From NCBI RefSeq assembly GCF_000758165.1, contig NZ_JNUP01000065.1, forward strand, positions 85,359 through 149,358: a DNA stretch of 64,000 nt, in the 5' to 3' direction. This document shows, piece after piece, positions 34,905-44,300 of the stretch. Origin of the DNA: Spirochaeta lutea. GTDB lineage: Bacteria > Spirochaetota > Spirochaetia > DSM-27196 > Salinispiraceae. The first letter of the stretch is position 1, and every line of letters begins with the position of its first letter. Position numbers and translations under genes: made by a program. A model generated the notes under the pieces. The model searched no databases. It was not told the origin of the DNA and worked only from the letters and a program-made list of their open reading frames with translations.

Positions 34905-35630
34905 ATGAATGATGAAAAGAAACCCGGGGTTTCCCATAGGGGAGCTCGGATAGTAAAGGGCCTCGCGTTCCCGGTCATATTGTTGGGGATAACAGTGGTG
35001 GGGATTGTTCATCGGGAGACCCTGTTCTCCGTGTTCACCGACCAACAGGCTATGGAGGAAATCCTGGTGAAGGCAGGCTGGCAGGCGCCCTTCCTGTACA
35101 TGGCCGTTCAGATTATCCAGGTGTTTGTCTTTATTGTACCCGGAGATGTGGTGCAGTTTGCCGGGGGCTACCTGTTCGGGGTGTTCGGCGGGATGGCCTA
35201 CTCGTTGTTAGGCATCCTCATCGGGTCGGGGATTAATTTTTTATTGGCCCGGTGGTTGGGACGGGCCTTTGTAGAGAGCCTGTTTAATCCTCAGGCTGTT
35301 CAGCGATTCGAAACGATTCTGGCCAGTCCCCGGGCGCAGACGGGCTTTTTCCTTCTCTTCCTTATTCCCGGACTGCCGGGAAAGGATCTTCTCTGTTACG
35401 TGGCGGGAATTTCTAAACTGAGATTCGGCATGTTTCTCCTTATCTCCATGGCAGCCCGGCTGCCGGGGATTCTCGGATCCAGCATCATGGGAGGCGCTGT
35501 GTCCGGCGGACAGTACGGTATCGCCATAGCAGCGCTAGCGCTGGCTGTGCTGCTGTTCGGCTTCGGGTTTATCTACCGAAAAAAAATCCACCAATGGATC
35601 GAGATGCGTATCCATAAATCGGATCAATAG
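34905..35630 (+). CDS. TVP38/TMEM64-family (DedA-like) membrane protein
   Basis: A 241-aa inner-membrane protein with the SNARE-associated/VTT domain. Key stretches are FIVPGDVVQFAGGYLFG (re-entrant-loop type), the GSGINFLLARWLGR motif and FLLFLIPGLPGKDLLCYVAG. Five or six hydrophobic segments are visible. DedA/VTT proteins are thought to act as lipid scramblases or transporters. The start at 34905 follows a -10 box directly. The 3' end overlaps the convergent hypothetical gene by 7 bp. Confidence 0.85.
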   Translation: MNDEKKPGVSHRGARIVKGLAFPVILLGITVVGIVHRETLFSVFTDQQAMEEILVKAGWQAPFLYMAVQIIQVFVFIVPGDVVQFAGGYLFGVFGGMAYSLLGILIGSGINFLLARWLGRAFVESLFNPQAVQRFETILASPRAQTGFFLLFLIPGLPGKDLLCYVAGISKLRFGMFLLISMAARLPGILGSSIMGGAVSGGQYGIAIAALALAVLLFGFGFIYRKKIHQWIEMRIHKSDQ

Positions 35631-37228
35631 CCGTCGGACATGGAGCGATTCATATCTTTTTTAGCCAGTTCAGCATAGACGAATCCGCGGTTTTTAAGGA
35701 CGTCCCGGACCTCCTGGGGGAAGGGCATGTAGCGCCAGAATATATCCCGGGTCTCCCGGGCTAGTTTCTGGGTTCCCTCGGATTCTTTGGAGATCCAGAG
35801 GATGTAGTCCTGGATGAACTGATCCTTAACATCTCCTTTGAGTTTATTATCGCTGAACCACTGGTAGTACCAACCTGTCAGGCCTTCTTCCATCCAGTAA
35901 TGCTGGGCTTTTTCCTTGGCGACCTGCCACCGCAGGTCCCCTAGGGCGGCAATGACGGCTGTCCTGAGATCCTTGGGATACATAGGTATGGCTAGCCGTC
36001 CCCGGCTGGTGGCACGGTTGAATCGTTCGAAGGGTTCCCAGCAGATTCCGTAATCTCCGTAACAGGGGATGAGGATAATATTTGGGACTATGCGGTTGGT
36101 CTGTTGTTTGAAGGTGCGCAAGAAGAGGCCGGGGTCCAGGTATTCTACCTCGGCGATGGTATTCAGCACCTGCTCCCGGGTGCCGGTGTCCCGGATACTG
36201 CCGTGGTAGTACTGTTTGTATAGGATGGGGAAGTGGTTACCCTGTCGTCCGACGCAGAGTTTTGCCATCTGCCGGAGGGTATTCATCTCCTCCTCGGAGG
36301 CCTTGGCGTCGGCGGTGGCCTGGGCAGAATCATCGCCCTCCTGTTCCTCCAGGACGGCTAACTGTTCCTGGATACTGATGAATTCGTTCTGGGCGATTCC
36401 CAGCTTCCGGTTGAGGTTGCTCAGCTGCCGGAGCAGGGAGTTAATTTCGGAGAAACTGGCGCGTTGGGGCTCTGTGTAGGGCTGGATGATGGCGTCATGG
36501 CCGGGCAGGCTGTCATGGTAGGTGATGCGCCGAGCGGAGTCCATGAGGGAGCCCTCGTGGGCTTTTATCTCTTCCGTGAGATTCTGAAGCAGCTGGGTTT
36601 GGGCTTCGAAGCGGCCCCGGGCCTTTTCGAGTTGGGCGTTGATCTGCCGCACCTGGTTTTTCGAAGGGGTCTTGGTCTCATCGGTGGCGGAGGGGGTAAC
36701 CCTGCCGTAGGACACCTCTTTAAGCCATTCATCCTGGTAAAAAATCGGTTCGCCGCTGGTATTTTTATCGGGGATCTGACTGATAAGTTTGCGTTGCTCG
36801 GGACTTATGGCCGTGGGCAGTAGGATGGCAAATCGCAGTAGCATTTTTTTAGGTTCAGGGAATTGCCGGGTACTGACCTTCCCGGCGATACTCCGGTAGA
36901 GATCCCATACGCCGGGTACCAGGCGTCCCCGGTGCACTGACCGGTCCTGAGGATCCGTGGCCTTGAGGAATGCGCCTAGGAGCTGATGGACCCGTTTAGA
37001 GATGTCCCCCTCGCCGGTGAGGAGGTCCTGATAGTAGGTTTGGGTAAAAACCGGTCTTGGTTCGCCCAGTACGGTTTCCATTTTTTTGAAGGTGGTCCCG
37101 GGTTTGGTGCTGGTATCCTGGGATGAATCCTCGGAAAAGAGGTCGGAAAAATCCGGTGCATCCTCTTCGCCAACGGTTTGTTTGAGTACGTCCTCAAAGA
37201 GATTATCAAGATCCGATATATCGCTCAT
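35624..37228 (-). CDS. Large hypothetical protein with coiled coils
   Basis: A 534-aa soluble protein that I do not recognise. It has an acidic N-terminus (residues 1-45), a first globular part, a coiled-coil region around residues 195-330 rich in Gln, Glu and Leu, and a C-terminal domain with many aromatic residues (HYWMEEGLTGWYYQWFSD). The true start is ATG 37228: codons further upstream belong to a mobile element copy. No signal peptide is present. It is unlike an enzyme family I know; a structural or regulatory cytosolic protein is possible. Confidence 0.7.
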   Translation of the reverse strand: MSDISDLDNLFEDVLKQTVGEEDAPDFSDLFSEDSSQDTSTKPGTTFKKMETVLGEPRPVFTQTYYQDLLTGEGDISKRVHQLLGAFLKATDPQDRSVHRGRLVPGVWDLYRSIAGKVSTRQFPEPKKMLLRFAILLPTAISPEQRKLISQIPDKNTSGEPIFYQDEWLKEVSYGRVTPSATDETKTPSKNQVRQINAQLEKARGRFEAQTQLLQNLTEEIKAHEGSLMDSARRITYHDSLPGHDAIIQPYTEPQRASFSEINSLLRQLSNLNRKLGIAQNEFISIQEQLAVLEEQEGDDSAQATADAKASEEEMNTLRQMAKLCVGRQGNHFPILYKQYYHGSIRDTGTREQVLNTIAEVEYLDPGLFLRTFKQQTNRIVPNIILIPCYGDYGICWEPFERFNRATSRGRLAIPMYPKDLRTAVIAALGDLRWQVAKEKAQHYWMEEGLTGWYYQWFSDNKLKGDVKDQFIQDYILWISKESEGTQKLARETRDIFWRYMPFPQEVRDVLKNRGFVYAELAKKDMNRSMSDGY

Positions 37229-37315
37229 GGGGACAAGTATAAAAGTATCCGGATGGGTATTCAATGCTGGATTTCGATGGACCGCTCTGGAGATGGTTCT
37301 GGCGGGTAACCGGTA

Positions 37316-37424
37316 TATAGTGTGCAAAAGGTTGTAATTTTGCAACCCGGCGACACCACCCATGGGTTGAATTATTGGTTGCTCCGCTATATCTGGTGTA
37401 GTTTACAACCTTTTGCGCACTATC
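37316..37424 (-). mobile_element. 109-bp MITE-like element, copy 5
   Basis: It is flanked by perfect 9-bp direct repeats taaccggta (37307-37315 and 37425-37433). The terminal repeats pair over about 21 bp with one mismatch. It sits between the coiled-coil hypothetical gene, whose start is 80 bp away, and the tRNA-Ala terminator. Confidence 0.92.
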
Positions 37425-37448
37425 TAACCGGTAGAATCACCCGGGGAT

Positions 37449-37482
37449 AAAAAAACACCGGCGAATGGGCCGGTGTTTTTTC
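37449..37482. terminator. tRNA-Ala terminator
   Basis: A 9-bp stem (aacaccggc with gccggtgtt) with A-run on the left and T-run on the right. On the minus strand it directly follows the tRNA gene. Confidence 0.88.
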
Positions 37483-37502
37483 CATAAGAGCTTCAGGATA
37501 AC

Positions 37503-37576
<74 letters not shown>

Positions 37577-37604
37577 AAAAAGGTTGTTGTACTATGCCCG
37601 GTTA

Positions 37605-37838
37605 TCAAGCGCTTGTCAATACGGGTTCGTGGATTTCCTCGAGATACCCAGTGCGGATGCAGGATTCGAAGAGTTCCTTGGTGAGGGTCTCTTCGGACTC
37701 GCTGGTGCCGTAGGGGGTGGTGCTGACCATAAGAATGGTGTAGCTGGAGCGGTTTTCACCGAGGATGGATATGGTGGTTTCAACCCCTGCCATGCCCTGT
37801 ACTCTGAATTGCCGTCCGGTATGATGGGTGTTTTTCAT
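37605..37838 (-). CDS. Small hypothetical protein
   Basis: A 77-aa soluble protein with a good ribosome site (gggagga, 5 nt before the ATG), which argues that it is a real gene. The sequence (FRVQGMAGVETTISILGENRSSYTIL) suggests a small beta-rich domain. No family is recognised. It lies between tRNA-Ala and the divergent Dabb gene. Confidence 0.6.
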   Translation of the reverse strand: MKNTHHTGRQFRVQGMAGVETTISILGENRSSYTILMVSTTPYGTSESEETLTKELFESCIRTGYLEEIHEPVLTSA

Positions 37839-37934
37839 GACTTCCTCCCGTTACCCTTTGTATCGGAGGTTTGTACCGGGGGCTGTACGGTTTTTTATGT
37901 TTATGATTCTCCGTAAGCTGTGTACAATATGCCC

Positions 37935-38261
37935 ATGATTACTCATATCGTAATGTGGAAGACAGCCGGAAAGAATCCGGCGGAGAAGCAGGCTGCAGCC
38001 CGGACCATCAAGGAGGCATTGGAATCCCTGCCAGGAAGGGTTCCGGGAATTGAGTTTCTTGATGTCGGACTGGATGAAACACAGGGTCCGAGTTCCTTTG
38101 ATGTGGTGCTGACTACCAGGTTTAGGTCCTGGGAGGATTTGCAGAATTACCGGGTGCATCCCGAACATGTTGCCGTGGGAGATGTGGTGGCAGCCCATAC
38201 CGAGGACCGCGCTGTGGTGGATTATGCCGGCGGGTCAGCGGATTATAGCTCCGGGGAGTAG
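37935..38261 (+). CDS. Dabb (stress-responsive A/B barrel) domain protein
   Basis: A 108-aa protein with the Dabb dimeric alpha/beta-barrel pattern: ITHIVMWK at the start, the conserved histidine at position 4, ALESLPGRVPGIEFLDVG in the middle and YRVHPEHVAVGDVV near the end. The function is unknown in most bacteria; some members bind small ligands or are enzymes. TACAAT ends 6 nt before ATG 37935, so it looks leaderless. addB begins 2 bp after the stop. Confidence 0.85.
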   Translation: MITHIVMWKTAGKNPAEKQAAARTIKEALESLPGRVPGIEFLDVGLDETQGPSSFDVVLTTRFRSWEDLQNYRVHPEHVAVGDVVAAHTEDRAVVDYAGGSADYSSGE

Positions 38262-38263
38262 GA

Positions 38264-41200
38264 GTGATTCGTGAAACGGCCGAGAGGATTCTGAGCTTTT
38301 GGGAGGAGAAACCCAACGGGGTGGTGGTATTCCCATCCCAGGTTGGGGTGGATTATTGGGCCAGGGCGCTGATCTCTCGGTTTGGCATGGGTACGGTGCG
38401 GCTGGACCGGGTGGTTTCCTGGGACCATTTCAAGGAAGAGGTGTTCCGGGGAGATCAGAGCCGGAGACCGGCGAATATGCTTGTCCGGTCGTTGTTTGCC
38501 GAGTCCTTTCTGGCCGAAAACGCCCGGAATCCCCAACTGTCCCGGGTGCTGCCCCGGGAGTACGCCCAGGATTACCAGGGGTTCGTGCAAACCCTGGTGC
38601 GGATGGTGCCCGGGCTGGGACTCCTGTTCAGCACAGGGAGGATGGGTGATAGATCTCGGGAACTCGCCCGGGCTATCCGTGAAACCACCGACCCGGGGCT
38701 CTGGGCTGATTGGCAGCTGCTCTACCGGCGATACGCCCAGTTTCTGGCTGATCATCAGTACTACGAACCCCGGTGGCTTTCTACCCGCAACCCCGAGTGC
38801 ATATTTGATTATCTGATTGTTTTTCCCCAGGTTCTGGAGGATTGGGCGGAGTATCAGGGCCATCTTGAAGGGCATCCGCGGATTGCGATCTGGGATGACA
38901 AAGAGTACCCAGCCAAGGGTCCCTCCCCGGGAGGGGATGGAATCTCCTTGGAGGTTTTCCCGAATCTGGCCGAAGAGGTTGGCGCGGTGCTCGATGGGGT
39001 TGAGCAGGCTCTGGAGGCCGGTACTGCCCCTGAGGAGATGGTTCTGTCTTTGGCCGGGTATGAATCAGCCCTGGACGAGGTCATGCGGGAGGCTGAGCGC
39101 CGCGGGCTGCCGCTGCGGCCCCGGCGGGGGAAGAGTCTCTCCGGATTTCCCGGTCCCGGGCTATTCACCCTACTCGCTCAGTGGGTGTGGTCCCAGGGTA
39201 GTCTGGAGGCAACCCAGGCCCTTCTTAAACACGCCCAGATTCCCTGGCTGAGGCCAGAGCTGGGTGACCGATTGCTCGCCCTGGGGGTGCAGGCGGGGCT
39301 GGGGCTCACGGATTTTGAGGGCTGGTCCTGGGCAGTGAGCCGGTTACCCTTGTATACCCCAGAAGAGATTGAATCCGGACTACCCCGGGAGATTCAGGAC
39401 TGGCTGAACCGGCTGCGAAGAGCCGTCCAAGGGCTTACCGGCGCGGGGAGTTTCGCCAAGGTCCAGGAGCATCTGGAGGGGTTCCTTCGGGGTTTTATTG
39501 ATTCTCAGGGTTGGAGCGCCATTGCGGAGGCCGCCCTTCAACGGAGCCGGGAGGTATTGAACGACCTATCCAGGACGGAGGCGGAGCTAGGCCTGCATGT
39601 TCCCGGGCCGTTCCGGTTCTGGCTGGCACGGCTTGAGACGGCGGTATACGTGCCCCAGGATGATCAGGGGGGCATATCGGTGTACCCCTATAGGGTGGCC
39701 GCGGGGGTTCCCGGAGAATTTCACTGTATCATGAATATGAACCAGGAGGATGTAACGGTAACCACCGGCGGGTTGGATTTTCTTCGGGAGGACCAGATCC
39801 GGCTGGTAGAGGGTACCTTGTACAGGAATCTGACCGAGGATTTTTTGCATCTCTACCAGCAATCGGGGCGGCGGGTCAGGATTACCTGTTCCCGGGAAAA
39901 TCACCAGGGCCACCGGCTTCCGGCGGGTATGTTCATTGCCCAGGATCGGATTAGCAACACAACCTGGGGTAGCACCAGCCTGATGGATCGTACGGTGTAT
40001 GAACCGGAGTACCGGGGGGTGGAGCGGTGGAAACACATGCAAATCCCCCTGAATCCCCTCAGCCCCGCCCCCAGGGCAACCCTCCATGGGCGGCTGACCC
40101 AGGACAGGGTTGATGCGGGGGCTGGTGGGGTGTTTTGGGTGTCCAATGCCCAGCTGGAGCTCTTCGGCCAGTGTCCCCTGGCATATCTCATTCGATACGG
40201 CCTGGGGGTTGATCAGGATGACTGGGCGGCTGAGGTTGAGAGCCCGCGCATCGAAGGCATGCTCTACCATCAGGTCTTTGAGGAGTTTTTTGACTGGTTG
40301 CGCCGGGAGGATCACGGCATTATCGATGCTGGGCGACTAGAATCCCATTACCTTCCCAAGGTAACGGCCCTGGCCCGGGAGGTACTGAGAGGCGGCATGG
40401 CACCGGGGCTGGCTCGGTTGCTGGAGCAGGCATTTCTCCAGACCTGTCAGGAGGTGCTTACCCAGGATGTGCTACGCTTTGACCGCTTCCGGGTTGCCCA
40501 ACCCGAGGCTGAGTGGAAGCGGCTGACCTCCCTTGGGATTGTCGATGATCGCCTCGCCCTGGGGCTTTCCGGTAGGATAGACGCGGTATTGCTTCATCCC
40601 AAAACCGGGCAGGCTGTGGTGGTGGATTATAAGCGCAGCGTAAACGGGTACACCATGGGAAAGATCAAGGGTAGCCTCCTGGAGGATGCCGTCCCCGGGG
40701 GCTCACCGGGGGATGGTAGCCCAGGGGATGGTACCCCGGCGGGGGCAGATGAATCCGGCAATTTCGGCAATGCAGACGGCTCCGGGGAATCCGAGGGGAG
40801 TATGCAGCTGCCCTTGTACGCTCTCCTGGTTGCTCCCCCGGAGGAATTGGTTCAGCCCAGGGGGGTGGTGAGCCCCCGGGTCTACCGCAGCAAGAGTGAC
40901 GGGGATCAGGATGCAATAAAGGATGTCTGCGCCCTGGTGTACCTGGGTTTCCGGGGGGACAAGCGCTACCGGCTGGTGTACGACCGGTATCCCGGGGACG
41001 GTCAGGCCACCATCCCCGTACTGGAGGATGAAAAATCCCCCTTTACCGGCAAGAAAGCCAACCAGCCCCTGGCGGGGCCGAAGGAGCTCGGGGTGCTGCA
41101 GGCGTACATTCTATCCCGCCTCGGTGATTTGCAAACCCGGATTGATAGGGGTGATTTTACTCCCAGCCGGGAAGGTGATTGCGGGGCGTGCAGGTTCAGG

Positions 41201-41365
41201 GGCGTTTGCCGGACCCGGTTCGGTTTGCAGTACGGCGCTGATCCGAGGCCGGGTCATACATCCGGCAGATCCGGCGTACCCGCCCCAGCACAGAATTCGC
41301 CTGGAACCAGTACCACGCCCAGGGGTGTACCGGGCAACGAGGGGGACCAGAATGAGCCGGTTTAA
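38264..41365 (+). CDS. addB: AddB-type nuclease subunit
   Basis: A 1033-aa protein with GTG start. The N-terminal part has helicase-like sequence, but the Walker A motif is not intact (VVVFPSQVGVDYW). The C-terminal part is a PD-(D/E)XK nuclease of RecB type with histidine (GMLYHQVFEEFF), aspartate (SGRIDAVLLH) and lysine (VVVDYKRS). An iron-sulfur cluster is suggested by one cysteine at FGQCPLAYL (near 636) and three in CGACRFRGVC (near 973-982), as in AddB. A loop near residues 812-830 is built from three 15-bp repeats (SPGDG units). With AddA it makes the RecBCD-like enzyme for double-strand break resection. Confidence 0.9.
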   Translation: MIRETAERILSFWEEKPNGVVVFPSQVGVDYWARALISRFGMGTVRLDRVVSWDHFKEEVFRGDQSRRPANMLVRSLFAESFLAENARNPQLSRVLPREYAQDYQGFVQTLVRMVPGLGLLFSTGRMGDRSRELARAIRETTDPGLWADWQLLYRRYAQFLADHQYYEPRWLSTRNPECIFDYLIVFPQVLEDWAEYQGHLEGHPRIAIWDDKEYPAKGPSPGGDGISLEVFPNLAEEVGAVLDGVEQALEAGTAPEEMVLSLAGYESALDEVMREAERRGLPLRPRRGKSLSGFPGPGLFTLLAQWVWSQGSLEATQALLKHAQIPWLRPELGDRLLALGVQAGLGLTDFEGWSWAVSRLPLYTPEEIESGLPREIQDWLNRLRRAVQGLTGAGSFAKVQEHLEGFLRGFIDSQGWSAIAEAALQRSREVLNDLSRTEAELGLHVPGPFRFWLARLETAVYVPQDDQGGISVYPYRVAAGVPGEFHCIMNMNQEDVTVTTGGLDFLREDQIRLVEGTLYRNLTEDFLHLYQQSGRRVRITCSRENHQGHRLPAGMFIAQDRISNTTWGSTSLMDRTVYEPEYRGVERWKHMQIPLNPLSPAPRATLHGRLTQDRVDAGAGGVFWVSNAQLELFGQCPLAYLIRYGLGVDQDDWAAEVESPRIEGMLYHQVFEEFFDWLRREDHGIIDAGRLESHYLPKVTALAREVLRGGMAPGLARLLEQAFLQTCQEVLTQDVLRFDRFRVAQPEAEWKRLTSLGIVDDRLALGLSGRIDAVLLHPKTGQAVVVDYKRSVNGYTMGKIKGSLLEDAVPGGSPGDGSPGDGTPAGADESGNFGNADGSGESEGSMQLPLYALLVAPPEELVQPRGVVSPRVYRSKSDGDQDAIKDVCALVYLGFRGDKRYRLVYDRYPGDGQATIPVLEDEKSPFTGKKANQPLAGPKELGVLQAYILSRLGDLQTRIDRGDFTPSREGDCGACRFRGVCRTRFGLQYGADPRPGHTSGRSGVPAPAQNSPGTSTTPRGVPGNEGDQNEPV
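40700..40744 (+). repeat. Three 15-bp tandem units inside addB
   Basis: Units ggctcaccgggggat, ggtagcccaggggat and ggtaccccggcgggg encode Gly/Ser/Pro/Asp-rich residues in a loop inserted within the nuclease domain. Confidence 0.7.
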
Positions 41366-44300
41366 TGACGATCAGATGGCAGCGGTGCAGCTTCGACGGA
41401 ACGGGGTTTGTGCAGCCGGTGCTGGGGCTGGTAAGACGACGGTGCTGACCGAGCGCTTTTTAACCCTCCTTGCCCAGGAAGGGGTAGGGGTGGATCAAAT
41501 ATTGACCCTGACCTTCACAAGAAAAGCAAGCCAGGAAATGTACGAACGGATCTATCGCCAGCTCTCCAAGCGGAAGGATGAACATCCCGCATGGATGAAG
41601 GGATTTTTGGAGTTCGAACGGGGGCAGATCAGCACCCTGGATAGCTTTTGTACCCAGATAGTCCGTTCCGGTGCGCCGCGCTTTGGAATCCCTTCAAGTT
41701 TTACCGTGGATGAGGGGCGGCTGTTGAGTCTGGTTCACCAGGCGGTGCAGGGGTTTCTGTTGCATAACGGTGATGATCCGGTGATGCATAGGTGGGTTCA
41801 GGCCTTCGGTGTTCAGGGGGTAATCGACCAGGTTTTACAGCCCCTGGGAATGGAGCTGACCGTACCCGGGAATCTCGTATCCTCGGTGCCGGCGGCGGCA
41901 GAGGAAGATCTCCAGGCATTGGAAACCCAGTTGATCGGGTCCATTGACAGAATGGCGGAACAGGCCCGGGAGGCACGGAAGCTCCTGGAGCAGGGATACG
42001 AGGATCTAATCGCCCAAAACCCGGCGAAGGCGAAAAAACCCCCTGCTAATCTCCTGGAGAACATGGATTTTCTAGGTCAGATGGAGCAGTGGGAGGGAGC
42101 TGTATTGTTCCGGGACTGTCTTGAACCGGATTTTAGCTGGCCCGAGGTTCCCAAACCGGTGATGCGCCGGACGGGGTTTCCCGAGAGCCTTACGGCCGGT
42201 ATTAAGGTCTACCGTGAGATTTGGGACAGTTACAAGGCTCTGCCGGGGATCATCCGGGTGCTGGTAAATAGAGGGGACCTGATTCATGTATCGGGGCTGT
42301 TGGAGGATCTGCGCCAGGAGATTGTGGCCCAGAAGCGTGCCCAGGGGATTTTGTCCTTCTCAGACCTCACTATTCTATCCATCGCCATCCTCCAGGAGGA
42401 TACCGACCTGGCTGATTTTTACCGCCGGCGGTTTCGCTACATCATGATCGATGAGTTCCAGGATAACAACGACCTGCAGCGGAGGCTGTTATTTCTCCTG
42501 GCTGCTGAGCCCGGCTTTTCCGAGGACCGCATTCCCCGGGGTGACGAGATCCGTCAGGATGTCCTCTTTTTTGTGGGGGATGAAAAGCAGTCCATCTACC
42601 AGTTCAGGGGCGCGGATGTCCGGGTATTCAAACAGCTGAAGGAGGAGCTCGCCGGCGGCCAGATTATGCTTGGTACAAACTACCGCAGCCATCCTCAGTT
42701 GATCCGGTATTTTAATACCCTGTTCTCCCGGGTGTTTTCCCACCATCCCATGATGGACCCGGCCTACCAGGCCTTTGAGGCAGAGTTCCGTCCGATCCAA
42801 TCCCGGCCGGATACCGATCAGGCGCCGCCTGGGCTGCTGGAGTTCTGGCTTCAGCCGGATTATCGATCATTTCCGGGGCCGGGTAGGGATTCCAGTGACG
42901 ATCCCAGTGACGATCCCAGTGACGGTTCGGACGGAAGCGCCGAACCCCTATCGCCCGGGGAAACCGAGGCCCTGGCGGTCGCCAGAAGGATCACCCGGCT
43001 GATCCAGGAGAAAACCCCGGTTTGGGACAGGGATTTGCAGACCCTGCGACCGGTCCGATACGAGGATATCGGTATTCTGTACAAGTCCGGTTCCCGGCAG
43101 ATGGACCTGGAACGGATGCTCAGGTATCACGGCATTCCCTACCGGCTTAAGCAGGTTCGGTCTCTGTTTCTGGATGCCCTGGCCCACGATTTCTACGCCA
43201 TGCTTCAGCTGGTGGTGTATCCCACCGACACCGAGGCCTGGGCAGGCGCGTCCCGCAGCCCGTTTCTGAATCTATCCTACCAGGGCTTGGATGAACTCCT
43301 GGAATGGGTCCGGGCTCAAAAGCACATCCGGCCCCGTCAGCTCCTTTCCCAGGACACCCAACACGCCGCCATTCCCGAATTCTCCCAACCGGCCGACCGG
43401 CACAACTGGCAGAGCTTCCAGGCACTCTACGCCAGCCTTCTGGAAGCCGCAGACCTCAAGGAACCCGGCACCCTCGGGGACATCCTCTGGATTCAGGGCG
43501 GCTACAAGGGATTAGTCTGCAGCTCCCCGGGAAACCAGGTATTCCTGGAGCACTTTGATTTCTTCCGTGCCTATCTCCAGGCCCAGGCGGACCGACCCCT
43601 GGCGATAATTTTGAAGGATATCCGAAGCAACCTCGGCAGGTTTGAAAAAATCGACGAGCTGCCGGTACTGCTTCCCCAGGCCAGGGGAGTTTCCATCATG
43701 AGCGTTCATGCCAGCAAAGGCCTGGAATTCCCCGTGGTCATCCTCACCAACACCGGGGGAGGGAGTATGTCCGACCGGGCCGCCAGCCAGGCGGGTATTG
43801 TGACCAGGGACGGGGAAAACCGCCCCCGGCTTCTGCTCAACGGCGGATTTACCCAGGGCCAGGCGGAACGCAATCCCCATATTGAGGCCCTGGCCCGGCA
43901 GAAAACCTTTCAGGATGCCGCCGAACTGCGCAGGCTCTTCTACGTTGCCTGTACCCGTGCGGAGCACCATCTGTTCATCTTCGGTACTCACAATAGCCAA
44001 AACAAGGCCGGTCTTACCCAGGAAGAGTATTGGAGCGATCAAAACAACCAGAATCCCCGGCAGCCCAAGACCTTTTTAGCCCTCCTGTCCTGGGCCTACT
44101 TTGCCCGGGATGAATGGCCCTGGAAGCGTCAGGATACCGAGACCCCGCTGGAGGACCTAATTCCCCAGCAGTATAGGTTTTCAGACGGTTTGGTCTTCCA
44201 TCGGATCGATCAGGTGACCCGTGAACAGTGGCAGAGGTACCGGCGGGATCTGTCGGCGTTTGTTTCTCAAGGTGATTCCAATGCCCTGGCATCCCGCATC

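Noticed and set aside
37229-37363. N-terminal extension of the coiled-coil hypothetical to 37363
   Set aside because: The extra residues (such as NYNLLHTI) come from mobile element copy 5; similar peptides appear at other copies.
39587-40315. Open frame of 242 codons opposite addB
   Set aside because: It overlaps conserved AddB sequence and has no domain of its own.
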